Shown here: one piece after another, positions 20,381-29,488 of the stretch | Layout: each line of letters begins with the position of its first letter | Numbering within the stretch: position 1 is the stretch's first letter | Assembly (NCBI RefSeq): GCF_041270065.1 | Contig: NZ_CP065958.1 | Span: 3,162,001 to 3,226,000 of the forward strand | Reading direction: 5' to 3' | Origin: Streptomyces fradiae | GTDB lineage: Bacteria; Actinomycetota; Actinomycetes; Streptomycetales; Streptomycetaceae | Length of the DNA: 64,000 bases | Program-made: the position numbers and the translations under genes | Notes under the pieces: model-generated | Seen by the model: the letters and a program-made list of their open reading frames with translations, nothing else | Databases searched by the model: none | What the model was told of the DNA's origin: nothing

Positions 20381-21175
20381 GTGCCGGTCCTGGACGGGCC
20401 CCTGAAGGGCGTCCGGGTCGACGATCTCGTCTCCGACACCCCGTACGCGAAGCCCCCGGAGTGGACCGAGGACTACGCCCGGGCGGACGAGCGGATCACC
20501 GTCCCCTGCCCGAACGGGCTGCCCGGCTATCCGCGGCCCGTCACGACGTTCCGGGTGTACGGGACGACGGACGCGAAGGCCCGGGAGTGGCTCGGCAGCC
20601 TGGTGGCCGCCGTCGCCGAGGACGTGCGGAAGGACGCGCGCTGCGGCAGGGCGCCGGTGCGGGACGAAGCCGTGCAGTCGTGGCGGTCCTCCCCGCCGGA
20701 GGAGGAGCCGGACGGGGAGGAGGAGTGCGGCTGGTTCCGCCCGGAGCTGCTCGGCCCCGCCTGGAAGGACGCCCACTGGTCCGCGAAGGGCGGCACCCAC
20801 GCCTGGGCCCGGGCCTGCGCCACGACCGTCGGGACGAGCCGGTCCTCGGTGGCGGTGAGCTCCGCGACCTGGTGGGGCGAGGCGCTGCCGGAGGCGCGCG
20901 TCGAGTACGGGCGGGAGCTCGCCGCCGTCGGGAAGGGCGCCGGACACGGAGACGAGCAGCAGGCCGGGGAACAGCGGGCCGGGGAGAAGCGGGCCCACCG
21001 GCTCGCGGTGTGGGCCGAGGCGCGGTGCGCGGGCGGCCCGGCCCTGCACCGGCTGAGCCTGGAGGGGACGGACCGCGCGCTGCTCGCCGCCCGCGCCGAC
21101 TCGTTCCTCACGCGCTCGCTGGACGCGTCGGGCGACTGCGACGGCATCGAGGTTCTGGGGAAGGTGTGGGGATGA
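20381..21175 (+). CDS. uncharacterised protein, possibly 5'-truncated
   Basis: 264 aa from the GTG at 20381. The reading frame stays open back to a GTG at 20138, but that part is just translation of the inverted-repeat element. The clear protein-like region begins at about VDDLVSDTPYAKPPEWTED and contains several Cys (ITVPCPNG, DARCGR, EECGWF, ARACATT, EARCAGG), typical of an exported protein. No signal peptide or membrane anchor is visible, unlike its partner gene. The stop overlaps the next start (ATGA). I do not recognise the family; loss of the N-terminal anchor by insertion of the repeat is a reasonable guess. Confidence 0.55.
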   Translation: MPVLDGPLKGVRVDDLVSDTPYAKPPEWTEDYARADERITVPCPNGLPGYPRPVTTFRVYGTTDAKAREWLGSLVAAVAEDVRKDARCGRAPVRDEAVQSWRSSPPEEEPDGEEECGWFRPELLGPAWKDAHWSAKGGTHAWARACATTVGTSRSSVAVSSATWWGEALPEARVEYGRELAAVGKGAGHGDEQQAGEQRAGEKRAHRLAVWAEARCAGGPALHRLSLEGTDRALLAARADSFLTRSLDASGDCDGIEVLGKVWG

Positions 21176-22332
21176 GCGGGGAGACCGGAGCGGCCGGGCA
21201 GACCGTGGAAGGGTTCCGGCGGCGCCGGAGGATCCGCCTCGCGGCGGGCCTGACGGCCGGCGCGGTGCTGGTGGCGGGCGGCGTGTTCTGGCTGTCCGGC
21301 GGCTGGGACGAGTGGCGCCACGACCGGGCCCTGGACTCGGCGTGCGACGGCGCGCTCGCGGCCGGGCCGCTGCGGGAGCTGCTCGGCGGGGCCGAGGTCA
21401 CCGCCGAGACCAGGCTGGACGCGGGGGCCTGGTGGCAGTGCCGGGTGAGCGGGGCGGACAGGGAGAAGGACGGCCGGATCGACCTGCGGGTGACGGTGGA
21501 CGAGGCGGGCGACCGCCACGCCGATCTCGAATCGGCCGCCACCGACGCACCGCTCGGCCACGGCTGGACCGGCGGCTTCACGTTCGACCCGGACAGCAGA
21601 TCCGACGACCGGGGCGAGGCGCGGGCCTCACTGCTCCTCGGCTGCGCCGCCAAGCCAGGCGCCGAGTCCGGCGCCGAGTCCGGCGCCGGGATCTCCGCCG
21701 AGGTGACCGCCCGGATCTCGCGCGCCGACTTCGCCCTGCCCGAGACCCGGACCCGGCTCGCCGCGGTCCTGACCGGCACGGCCTCGGCCTTCGCCCGGCA
21801 GCACGACTGCGCGCCCGCCGAGGGCGAGCCGGTGCGGGAGGTCGGCGTCTCGGTGAACGCCTGGGACTACCGCCCGTTCGCCTCCGTCTCGGGCAGCTGC
21901 GCCGGCCTCCTCGACGCCCCGACCGCCGCCCGCTGGGGCGTCCGCACCGCCGTCGAGTCCGCCCCGGGCCCGAAGCCCACGGAGGGCTGCACGCTCGGCG
22001 GCCTGCAGGGCGCGCCACTGTACGCGTTCGAGGCCCAGTACGGCGCGGCCCTGAGCTGGTACGAGCGGGAGGAACTGCGGGACCTGACCGCCCCGCCGAC
22101 GCACGTCGACCCGAAGGGCCACTACGTCCTCTGGGCCAAGTGCCCGGGCGCGGCGCAGCTCGCCGCCTACACGGTCACCCCCGACGACTCGGGCACCCGC
22201 GCCGCCACCTCCGGCCCCGCCCTCGACCACCCCGCCCTGCGCAAGGCCCTGCGGTCCTTCGCCGCCCGCTCGGCGCAGACCCACGGCTGCACGGCCCCGG
22301 GCACCGCGCCGGTGTACCCCGACATCGACTAG
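21172..22332 (+). CDS. membrane-anchored protein of unknown function
   Basis: 386 aa. A short basic N-terminus (RRRRRIR) precedes one membrane helix at about 31-49, leaving a large exported domain. That domain has paired cysteines (DSACDG, WWQCRVSG, LLGCAAKP, QHDCAPAE, SGSCAGL, EGCTLGG, WAKCPGA, HGCTAPG). No catalytic motif was recognised. The start codon overlaps the previous stop (ATGA), so the two are coexpressed and probably work together outside the membrane. A short tandem repeat encodes GAESGAESGAG. Confidence 0.65.
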   Translation: MSGETGAAGQTVEGFRRRRRIRLAAGLTAGAVLVAGGVFWLSGGWDEWRHDRALDSACDGALAAGPLRELLGGAEVTAETRLDAGAWWQCRVSGADREKDGRIDLRVTVDEAGDRHADLESAATDAPLGHGWTGGFTFDPDSRSDDRGEARASLLLGCAAKPGAESGAESGAGISAEVTARISRADFALPETRTRLAAVLTGTASAFARQHDCAPAEGEPVREVGVSVNAWDYRPFASVSGSCAGLLDAPTAARWGVRTAVESAPGPKPTEGCTLGGLQGAPLYAFEAQYGAALSWYEREELRDLTAPPTHVDPKGHYVLWAKCPGAAQLAAYTVTPDDSGTRAATSGPALDHPALRKALRSFAARSAQTHGCTAPGTAPVYPDID

Positions 22333-22353
22333 GACCGGCCCTGGGGCGACCGG

Positions 22354-23637
22354 CTACGCCCGGCCCGCCCGCTCCACCAGGAACCAGCCCGCGAGCGCCA
22401 TCGCGATGGCCGCCGGGGCGGTCACCCTCAGGGCGATCAGGGTGGCGGTGTGGCCCTCCAGGAGGCCGCCGAGGCCGGTCATGGAGAGGCCGAGGACGCC
22501 GAGGAGGGCCAGGGTGATGCCGAGGGCGGCGAGGGGGGCGCCGGTGTCGGTCGCGGGGGCGGCGGGGGCCGGGTGCTCGAAGCGGCGGAAGACGGTCACC
22601 AGGAGGGCGGTGAGGACGGCCGCCGCCGCGAGGCGGAGCGGGACCTGGGCCCACCAGGCGCCGGTCGCGGGGGCGGGGAGGTCGACGCCGAGGGTGAGCA
22701 GCGCGCCGTACACGCCGAGCATCGCCGTCAGGTGCCAGAGGAAGGCGGTCATGGCGATCCCGTTGGCGGCGACGACCGCCCGCCAGACCCGGGCGCGGGC
22801 CGTGAAGCGGGCACCGGGGCCCTTCAGGAGCTCGACCGCGCCGACCAGCCACAGACCGTGGCAGAGCAGGGCGAGGGTGGGCGGGGCCATGTTGGAGACC
22901 TGCTCGCCCGGCATGCCGACCATGGACAGCGGATACGGGCCGAGGGCCACCAGCAGCCCCGCGCCCGCCAGACCGGCCGCCGCGAGGAGCGCCGGGCGGC
23001 GGATCATGCCGTCGGCGCGCAGGAAGCCGAGCTGGTGGACGGCCAGCCAGACCAGCGCGAAGTTCAGGAACTCGACGTACGGCACGCCCGCCGCGAACCG
23101 CAGCACGTCCACCGCGACCGCGCCCGCCACCAGCGCGCCGAACGCGCCCCAGCCGTACCGCCCGTGCGCCTTCAGGAGCGGCGGCGTGAAGGCGACCATG
23201 GCGAGGTAGATGCCGATGAACCACAGCGGCTGGGTGACGAGCCGCAGCGCCACCCCGGTCAGCCCGCCGTCCGCGCCGAGCAGCTGGACGGCGAGGGCCA
23301 GCACGGCCCACACCCCGATGAAGACCATCGTCGGCCGCAGCAGCCGCTGCAGCCGGGCCCGCAGGAAGGCGGCGTAGCGGGGGCGGGAGCGGTGGGCGAG
23401 GGCGTGCGAGAAGCCGCCCACGAAGAAGAACACCGGCATGACCTGCAGCGCCCAGGTCAGCACCTGGAGGCCGGGCACGACGGCGAGCAGGTTGCCGACC
23501 TGTCCGTCGGCGGTGACGGCCGCCATCAGCCAGTGGCCGAGCACGACGACCGCGAGCGAGGCGACCCGCAGCAGGTCGACGTAGCGGTCGCGGGTCGCGG
23601 GCGTGGCGGCGGCGAGTTCCCGAGCACTGATTCCCAT
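22354..23637 (-). CDS. acyltransferase-3 family membrane protein
   Basis: 427 aa with about ten hydrophobic segments. The N-terminus DRYVDLLRVASLAVVVLGHW carries the R-x10-H pattern of acyltransferase-3 (OafA/NodX-like) proteins. These transfer acetyl or other acyl groups to sugars or other extracytoplasmic acceptors across the membrane. Also typical are FFFVGGFSHALAHR and PLWFIGIYL. The acceptor cannot be told from the sequence, and no sugar-synthesis genes flank it. It converges on the preceding gene with a 21-base gap. The next 222 bases hold an inverted repeat TACTCA/TGAGTA (about 23682-23702). Confidence 0.85.
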   Translation of the reverse strand: MGISARELAAATPATRDRYVDLLRVASLAVVVLGHWLMAAVTADGQVGNLLAVVPGLQVLTWALQVMPVFFFVGGFSHALAHRSRPRYAAFLRARLQRLLRPTMVFIGVWAVLALAVQLLGADGGLTGVALRLVTQPLWFIGIYLAMVAFTPPLLKAHGRYGWGAFGALVAGAVAVDVLRFAAGVPYVEFLNFALVWLAVHQLGFLRADGMIRRPALLAAAGLAGAGLLVALGPYPLSMVGMPGEQVSNMAPPTLALLCHGLWLVGAVELLKGPGARFTARARVWRAVVAANGIAMTAFLWHLTAMLGVYGALLTLGVDLPAPATGAWWAQVPLRLAAAAVLTALLVTVFRRFEHPAPAAPATDTGAPLAALGITLALLGVLGLSMTGLGGLLEGHTATLIALRVTAPAAIAMALAGWFLVERAGRA

Positions 23638-23859
23638 ACGGGCACGGTGCCGGGCGGGCCCGGGGCGCCGGGAGCGCTCGGATACTCAACTCGCGCGTGA
23701 GTACGAGCCGTACCCACGAGTGCCGCCCGGCCCGGACGGCCCGGCCCGGATGGCGGGAGCGCGCTCCACCGCGCGGGCGAACCCACGGCCCGGGCTGCCG
23801 GGCCCGGGGCGGCGGCGGCGCATCGTCTTCTCGTGTCCCACCCCCACGAGGAGAACCCC

Positions 23860-24870
23860 ATGGCACAGCTCCCCCGTCCTTCCCGCCCGGCCCGGCTCGC
23901 CACCGCCGTCGCGACCGCCGCCGCCCTCACCGTGCTCGGCGCGGGCCCCGCGCTCTCGGCCGGCGGCGACCCCACGGTGACCGATCCGCGCTTCCTCGCC
24001 CACTTCACCGGCGAGGGCGAGACACCCGAGAACATCGCGCTCGAACCCGACGGCTCGGCCGACATCACCTTCGCCTTCGCCCACCAGGTCGCCCGCGTCG
24101 CCAAGGACGGCGACACGAAGATCCTCGCCACCCTGCCCGCGGTGGCGAACCCGGACACCCCCGTCGGTGCCGCGATCGCCCTCGGCATCGCCCGCGCCCA
24201 CGACGGCACCCTCTACGTCGCCTACGCCACCGGCGAGGCGACGACCCACGGCATCTGGCGGGTCGCCCCCGGCGGCGGCACGGCCGAGAGGATCGTGGCG
24301 CTGCCCGTCGACACGTTCCCCAACGGCATGGCCATCGACAAGGAGTGCGACACGCTCTACGTCGCCGACTCGGCGCGCGGCGCGGTCTGGAGCGTGGCCC
24401 TGAACACGGGCGACGCCACCCCGCAGGCCACGGTCTGGGCCTCCGGAGACGCCCTCGAACCGACGCCGCAGCTGCCCTTCGGCGCCAACGGTCTCAAGGT
24501 CCACAACGGTGCCGTGTGGGTCTCCAACTCCGCGCGGGGCACCCTGCTGCGCATCCCGTTCGGCCCCGGCCCCGACCGGGCCGCCGGGCCGGTCGAGGAG
24601 CGGGCGACCGGGCTCGACGGGATCGACGACTTCGCCTTCACCGGGCACGGCGACACCGTCCTCGCCGCGCTGATCCAGGCGAACGCGCTGGAGCTCGTCC
24701 GCCCCGACGGGAGTCACAAGACCGTGCTCACCGCCGCCGACGGGCTCGACAACCCGACCTCTGTCGCTGTGCACGCCAAGACCGTCTACGTGAACAGCGC
24801 GGCCTACTTCAACACGATGGACCCGGACCCGAACCTGCTGCTCGCCCGGATCTCCAAGAACAAGCTGTAG
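23860..24870 (+). CDS. secreted SMP-30/NHL-type beta-propeller protein
   Basis: 336 aa. A Sec signal peptide (RPARLATAVATAAALTVLGA, cut near ALSA-GG) is followed by six-bladed propeller repeats (NIALEPDGSADITFA, GIARAHDGTLYVAYATG, NGMAIDKECDTLYVADSARG, NGLKVHNGAVWVSNSARG, TSVAVHAKTVYVNSAAY). These resemble SMP-30/gluconolactonase-like lactonases and virginiamycin B lyase-type folds. The substrate is unknown. ATG 23860 is chosen since CACGAGGAG precedes it and it gives a clean signal peptide; an upstream ATG at 23833 would add nine residues. It ends one base before the convergent ispE stop. Confidence 0.8.
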   Translation: MAQLPRPSRPARLATAVATAAALTVLGAGPALSAGGDPTVTDPRFLAHFTGEGETPENIALEPDGSADITFAFAHQVARVAKDGDTKILATLPAVANPDTPVGAAIALGIARAHDGTLYVAYATGEATTHGIWRVAPGGGTAERIVALPVDTFPNGMAIDKECDTLYVADSARGAVWSVALNTGDATPQATVWASGDALEPTPQLPFGANGLKVHNGAVWVSNSARGTLLRIPFGPGPDRAAGPVEERATGLDGIDDFAFTGHGDTVLAALIQANALELVRPDGSHKTVLTAADGLDNPTSVAVHAKTVYVNSAAYFNTMDPDPNLLLARISKNKL

Positions 24871-24871
24871 G

Positions 24872-25795
24872 TCAGTCCAGGACCCTCGCCCCGGCCGCCG
24901 GGGAGGTCGCCACGCGGGCCGTCCGGCAGGTGCCGGAGGCGATCAGCGCGGCGGCGACCGACTCGGCGGACTCCGGGTCCTTCACCAGGAACGCGGTCGT
25001 CGGGCCCGAGCCGGAGACGAGGGCCGCGAGCGCGCCCGCGTCCGTGCCGGCCGCGAGGGTGGCCGCCAGCGAGGGGCGCAGCGACAGGGCGGCCGGCTGG
25101 AGGTCGTTGGCCAGGGCGCCCGCGAGCGCGGTGGCGTCGCCGGTGCGCAGGGCGTCGAGGAGTACGGGCGAGGCGGCCGGCTCCGGCACGGCCACGCCCT
25201 CGTTGAGCCGGTCGAACTCGCCGTACACCGCCGGGGTCGACAGACCGCCGTCGGCGACCGCGAACACCCAGTGGAAGGCGCCGCCGGCGGCACCGCCGGC
25301 GGCACCGCCGACCGGCAGCTCGGTCAGTCGCTCGCCGCGGCCGACGCCGAGCGCGGCGCCGCCGACCAGGCTGAACGGCACGTCGGAGCCCAGCTCGGCG
25401 CAGATGTCGAGGAGTTCGGCGCGCGGGGTGTTCAGGCCCCACAGCGCGTCGCAGGCGAGCAGCGCGCCCGCGCCGTCGGCGCTGCCGCCGGCCATGCCGC
25501 CGGCCACCGGGATGTCCTTGACGATGTGCAGGTGCACGTCGGGCGAGATGCCGTGGCGGGCGGCGAGCAGTTCGGCGGCGCGCGCGGCCAGGTTGCTGCG
25601 GTCGAGCGGCACCTTGTCGGCGTCGGGGCCCTCGCAGGTGACCGTCAGGGTCTCGGCGGGCGTCGCGGTGACCTCGTCGTACAGCGACACGGCGAGGAAG
25701 ACGTTGGCCAGGTCGTGGAAGCCGTCGGGGCGGGCGCCGCCGACCGCGAGCTGCACGTTGACCTTGGCGGGCACCCGTACGGTCACGCCGCTCAT
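24872..25795 (-). CDS. ispE: 4-diphosphocytidyl-2-C-methyl-D-erythritol kinase
   Basis: 307 aa GHMP kinase of the MEP pathway of isoprenoid precursor synthesis, phosphorylating CDP-ME at its 2-hydroxyl. Signatures: [13 protein letters not shown] at the N-terminus and [19 protein letters not shown] (ATP loop, about residues 95-113), plus the C-terminal [13 protein letters not shown] Gly/Ala insert (GGAAGGAAGGA) is encoded by tandem copies of GCCGGCGGCACC at 25283-25306. The ATG overlaps the rsmA stop (ATGA). The rpfB-rsmA-ispE order is conserved in actinobacteria. Confidence 0.96.
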   Translation of the reverse strand: MSGVTVRVPAKVNVQLAVGGARPDGFHDLANVFLAVSLYDEVTATPAETLTVTCEGPDADKVPLDRSNLAARAAELLAARHGISPDVHLHIVKDIPVAGGMAGGSADGAGALLACDALWGLNTPRAELLDICAELGSDVPFSLVGGAALGVGRGERLTELPVGGAAGGAAGGAFHWVFAVADGGLSTPAVYGEFDRLNEGVAVPEPAASPVLLDALRTGDATALAGALANDLQPAALSLRPSLAATLAAGTDAGALAALVSGSGPTTAFLVKDPESAESVAAALIASGTCRTARVATSPAAGARVLD

Positions 25796-26679
25796 ACCTT
25801 CGCCTCCGGCTTGTTCTCGGCGATCCGGGCGAACTCCTCGACCGTCAGCGCCTCGCCCCGCGCCTGCGGCGAGATCCCGGCCTTCACCAGGGCCTCCTCG
25901 GCCGCGGCCGGCGACCCCGCCCAGCCCGCGAGCGCGGCCCGCAGGGTCTTGCGGCGCTGCGCGAAGGCCGCGTCGACGACCGCGAAGACCTCGGCCTTGG
26001 AAGCGGTCGTGGCGATCGGCTCGGTGCGCCGCACGAGGGAGACCAGGCCGGAGTCGACGTTCGGCGCGGGCCAGAACACGTTGCGGCCGATGGCGCCGGC
26101 CCGCTTGACCTCCGCGTACCAGTTGGCCTTCACGGAGGGGACCCCGTACACCTTGTTCCCGGGGCGCGCCGCCAGCCGGTCGGCGACCTCCGCCTGCACC
26201 ATCACGAGGGTCCGCTCGATGGTCGGGAAGCGGTCCAGCATGTGCAGCAGCACGGGCACGGCCACGTTGTACGGCAGGTTCGCCACGAGCGCGGTCGGCG
26301 CCGGGCCCGGCAGCTCCTGCACGTGCATGGCGTCCGAGTGCACCAGCGCGAACCGGTCCTTCTTCCCCGGCATCCGCGCGGCGATCGTCGCCGGCAGCGC
26401 CGCGGCCAGGACGTCGTCGATCTCGACCGCCGTCACCCGGTCCGCCGCCTCGAGCAGCGCCAGGGTCAACGACCCGAGCCCGGGCCCCACCTCGACGACC
26501 ACGTCGTCCGGCCGCACCTCGGCCGTCCGGACGATCCGCCGCACGGTGTTGGCGTCGATGACGAAGTTCTGACCCTTCTGCTTCGTGGGCCGCACGCCGA
26601 GTGCGGCGGCCAGCTCACGAATGTCGGCGGGGCCGAGGAGGGCGGAGTCGGGGCTGTCGGGGCCGGTGGTGGTGCTCAC
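25792..26679 (-). CDS. rsmA: 16S rRNA dimethyladenosine transferase (KsgA)
   Basis: 295 aa. Dimethylates the adjacent A1518 and A1519 of 16S rRNA late in 30S assembly; loss gives kasugamycin resistance. Motifs: [20 protein letters not shown] motif [11 protein letters not shown], and the N6-adenine motif NLPYNV. The C-terminal helical domain is intact. The GTG at 26679 (VSTTTGPDS) is chosen; a longer frame upstream to 26730 has no family similarity. It lies 52 bases after rpfB and overlaps ispE. Confidence 0.95.
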   Translation of the reverse strand: MSTTTGPDSPDSALLGPADIRELAAALGVRPTKQKGQNFVIDANTVRRIVRTAEVRPDDVVVEVGPGLGSLTLALLEAADRVTAVEIDDVLAAALPATIAARMPGKKDRFALVHSDAMHVQELPGPAPTALVANLPYNVAVPVLLHMLDRFPTIERTLVMVQAEVADRLAARPGNKVYGVPSVKANWYAEVKRAGAIGRNVFWPAPNVDSGLVSLVRRTEPIATTASKAEVFAVVDAAFAQRRKTLRAALAGWAGSPAAAEEALVKAGISPQARGEALTVEEFARIAENKPEAKV

Positions 26680-26731
26680 CGGTACAGCGTACGGGGCGCG
26701 GACGGGCCCCATACACACGTCACCGCACACG

Positions 26732-27889
26732 TCACTGGTGCAGCCGCCGCCCGCAGTGCGGCCACGGGCTCGCGCCCCGTTGCACGTAGAGCTTCTTCGC
26801 GCGGAAGGTCTGTTCCGCCGCCGGGGCGTTCTGGGCGACGCCGGTGCCGCCGAGGGCGCGCCAGGTGCCGGGGTCGAACTGGTAGAGGCCGCCGTAGGTG
26901 CCGGAGGGGTCGACGGCGGTGGGGCGGCCGCCGGACTCGCAGGCGGCGAGGGCGCCCCAGTTCAGGCCGTCGGCGCCGGACACGGAGGTGGGCAGGGGGC
27001 GGGTGCCGACCCGGACGCGCTGGGAGACGGGCTCACGGACGGTCTCCTCGCCCATGCGGCGCGGCCGCTGCCGGACCCCGTTGACGGTCCGCAGGGCGTA
27101 CGTGACGCGGCGCACGCCCGGCACGCCCTGGCGTTCGACCAGCTCGGTGCCGGCGAAGAGCTCCGGGTCGCGGGTCCGTTCGACGGCGAACGGCACCGGC
27201 TCCTCGCGGATCTCCTGGGTGCCGGTGATCCGCAGCACGGCGACGGTCTGCCCGTCGCGCGGGAAGGAGTCGAGCGGCACCGAGGTGGTGTCCTGCCCGG
27301 CGAGCGCGATCCCGGCCTCCTCGGCGGCCTCGCGGACGGTGGCCGCGTTGGTGCGCACGGTCCGCTCCCGCCCGTCCGCCAGGAAGGTGACGGCCCGCTC
27401 GGTGCGCACGTCGAGCGCGAGGCCCTGCCGGGAGATCGGCGCCGACCGGGACACCGACAGATACGCGCCCTCCGCCCGCACCCCGAGCTGCCGCAGCGCC
27501 CCGTCGACCGTACGGGCGGTGGTCCACACCTGGCGGCGCCGGCCGTCGAGAGTGAGGGAGACCGGACGCCCGTAGCGGACGGCGATCTCGTCGCCGCTGC
27601 CCAGGGCGGTGCCGGGGGCGGGCGCGACGATGTCGTGCGCGCCGACCACGAGGCCCTCGTCGGCGAGCAGCTCCTCGACGTCGTCGGCGAAGGTGTGCAG
27701 GGTGCGCGGGACCCCGTCGACGGAGACCTGCACGGCCTTGTCGTCGGCGACGAAGGCGCTGGTGCCGCCGGCGAGGAAGGCGACGACGAGGGCCTGCGGG
27801 ACGATCCGCCGCAGCCCTTCGGCGGCGGGCGGGCTCGCCTTGCGGCGCCGGGCGGCCCGGCGAGCCCCGGAACGGTGCGAAGTGCTCAC
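26732..27889 (-). CDS. rpfB: resuscitation-promoting factor B-like muralytic enzyme
   Basis: 385 aa secreted or membrane-anchored lytic transglycosylase that promotes resuscitation and spore germination. Order: basic N-terminus, hydrophobic export segment (about 28-47), three DUF348 repeats (about 50-220), a G5 domain ([20 protein letters not shown] region), then the Rpf catalytic domain ([20 protein letters not shown]; the Glu in ACESGG is catalytic; two Cys form its disulfide). It starts with GTG and has no Shine-Dalgarno, but TAGGGT nearby suggests a leaderless mRNA. Conserved next to rsmA, ispE and tatD. Confidence 0.93.
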   Translation of the reverse strand: MSTSHRSGARRAARRRKASPPAAEGLRRIVPQALVVAFLAGGTSAFVADDKAVQVSVDGVPRTLHTFADDVEELLADEGLVVGAHDIVAPAPGTALGSGDEIAVRYGRPVSLTLDGRRRQVWTTARTVDGALRQLGVRAEGAYLSVSRSAPISRQGLALDVRTERAVTFLADGRERTVRTNAATVREAAEEAGIALAGQDTTSVPLDSFPRDGQTVAVLRITGTQEIREEPVPFAVERTRDPELFAGTELVERQGVPGVRRVTYALRTVNGVRQRPRRMGEETVREPVSQRVRVGTRPLPTSVSGADGLNWGALAACESGGRPTAVDPSGTYGGLYQFDPGTWRALGGTGVAQNAPAAEQTFRAKKLYVQRGASPWPHCGRRLHQ

Positions 27890-27898
27890 GAGGCCGGG

Positions 27899-27904
27899 AC
27901 CCTA
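27899..27904 (-). promoter_or_regulatory. -10 box of rpfB (near-leaderless)
   Basis: TAGGGT on the minus strand lies nine bases before the GTG start, giving a leader of only a few bases. TTGGAG lies 18 bases further upstream as a possible -35. The region is too short for the ydaO/c-di-AMP riboswitch found before some other streptomycete rpf genes. Confidence 0.55.
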
Positions 27905-27961
27905 GCCCCGCGCGCGGTCACTCTCCAAAATCACCCGGCTACGACACGTAACCGTTATGGA

Positions 27962-28831
27962 TCAGTAATCGAAGGCGCGGGCCGTGTTCACGGCGATCGC
28001 CCCGGCCAGCTCCTCCTCCGTGATCCCGCGCACCGCCGCCATCGCCCGCACGGTCACCGGGATCAGATACGGGGCGTTGGGGCGGCCCCGGAAGGGCGCG
28101 GGAGTGAGGAAGGGGGCGTCGGTCTCGACGAGGACGAGCTCCAGCGGGGCGACGGCGAGGGCGTCGCGCAGCGGCTGGGCGTTCTTGAAGGTGACGTTGC
28201 CGGCGAAGGACATGTAGTAGCCCTTGGCGGCGCAGATCTCGGCCATCTCGGCGTCGCCGGAGTAGCAGTGGAAGACGGTCCGCTCGGGCGCGCCCTCCTC
28301 GTCGAGGACGCGCAGCACGTCGGCGTGGGCCTCACGGTCGTGGATGACGAGCGTCTTGCCCCGCCGCTTGGCGATCTCGATGTGGGCGCGGAAGGACCGC
28401 TCCTGGGCGGCCATGCCCTCGGGGCCCGTACGGAAGTAGTCGAGGCCCGTCTCGCCGACGCCGAGGACGTGCGGCAGGGCGGCGAGCCGGTCGATCTCGG
28501 TGAGGGCGTCGTCGAGCGCCGCGTCGCCGCCCGCCTCCCGCGCACCTTGCCGTGACCACCCGTCGGGGTCGCCCAGGACGATCCGGGGCGCCTCGTTGGG
28601 GTGCAGGGCCACGGCCGCGTGCACGTGCTCGTGCGCGGCGGCGGTCTCGGCGGCCCACTGGGAGCCCTTGATGTCGCAGCCCACCTGGACGACCGTCGTG
28701 ACGCCGACGGCGGCGGCCTTGACCAGGGCCTCCTCGACGGTGCCGGACTGCATGTCGAGGTGGGTGTGCGAGTCCGCGACCGGGACGGGCAGGGGCTCGG
28801 GCAGCGGCGGCGGGGCGTCCTTGGCACTCAT
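27962..28831 (-). CDS. tatD: TatD-family metal-dependent DNase
   Basis: 289 aa TIM-barrel amidohydrolase-like nuclease implicated in DNA repair and degradation. Metal-binding motifs are DSHTHLD near residue 20, VGETGLDYFR (Glu), VIHDREAH, HCYSGD and the C-terminal LVETDAPFLTP. It lies upstream of rpfB in the same direction, as in many actinobacteria. The gene starts 130 bases beyond the last feature of the zinc-ribbon gene and has its own start ATG at 28831. Confidence 0.92.
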   Translation of the reverse strand: MSAKDAPPPLPEPLPVPVADSHTHLDMQSGTVEEALVKAAAVGVTTVVQVGCDIKGSQWAAETAAAHEHVHAAVALHPNEAPRIVLGDPDGWSRQGAREAGGDAALDDALTEIDRLAALPHVLGVGETGLDYFRTGPEGMAAQERSFRAHIEIAKRRGKTLVIHDREAHADVLRVLDEEGAPERTVFHCYSGDAEMAEICAAKGYYMSFAGNVTFKNAQPLRDALAVAPLELVLVETDAPFLTPAPFRGRPNAPYLIPVTVRAMAAVRGITEEELAGAIAVNTARAFDY

Positions 28832-28920
28832 GGCCCCGATCGTACGAGGGCCATGAGTGCGAGGGCGAAGGATTACCGGCGGGGACTACCGGCCGGACCG
28901 GCGCGGACCGCCGGCGGGGC

Positions 28921-29349
28921 TTACCGGCGGGACCGGCGGTGGAAGAGGTCGGAGAGGTGCCAGTGGTGCGGTACCGGCGGCGGCTCCTCGCCCGCGACGG
29001 GGACGTCCTCCGTCAGTTCCTGACCGATCGGCCCGGCGATGCCCACCGGCTTGGCCGCCTTGGCCCCCGGGCCGTGGTGCTCGGTCGCCGCGACCATGTC
29101 GAGCACCGAGGACACCCTGCCCGCACGCATGATGCGGACGACGTGGCTGTCGCAGTTCATGCAGGTCGGACGCGACAGCGGGGACGGGACCCGCTGGCCG
29201 TCGGCCTTGTAGACGACGTACTCGTGACCGTGCTCGTCGGTGTGGTGCTCGATCTCGTACGCCTGCTCCCAGCCGTATCCGCACCTCATGCAGGCGAAGG
29301 CATACGCTTCGTGAGCGACGGGCGTTCCGGTGCCGGTGATCTCACTCAT
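28921..29349 (-). CDS. small zinc-ribbon-like protein
   Basis: 142 aa cytosolic protein. Two CxxC pairs, CMRCGYGW (about 20-27) and CMNCDSH (about 62-68), form a probable zinc ribbon, with His-rich stretches between and after (EHHTDEHGHE, EHHGPG, HHWHLSD). A regulatory or RNA-binding role is possible but unproven. ATG 29349 has GAGGAG nine bases upstream; a longer frame to 29418 lacks support. It is conserved-looking but I know no assigned function. The intervening 139 bases to rsmI show no gene. Confidence 0.7.
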   Translation of the reverse strand: MSEITGTGTPVAHEAYAFACMRCGYGWEQAYEIEHHTDEHGHEYVVYKADGQRVPSPLSRPTCMNCDSHVVRIMRAGRVSSVLDMVAATEHHGPGAKAAKPVGIAGPIGQELTEDVPVAGEEPPPVPHHWHLSDLFHRRSRR

Positions 29350-29488
29350 TCCAGCTCCTCTCCACTGATCCAGTGGACGCCTTTTCGAGCCGGAACGCAT
29401 CAGCGCCGGAAGAACCATGGACGCTCTTTGGCGTTTCCTTGCCCAAAAGGCCTTCGAGCAGCCCCGTCACCGGGTTCCGCTTTGCCTT

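Noticed and set aside
27890..27961. ydaO/c-di-AMP riboswitch before rpfB
   Set aside because: Only 72 bases separate rpfB from tatD and a -10 box is almost at the start codon.
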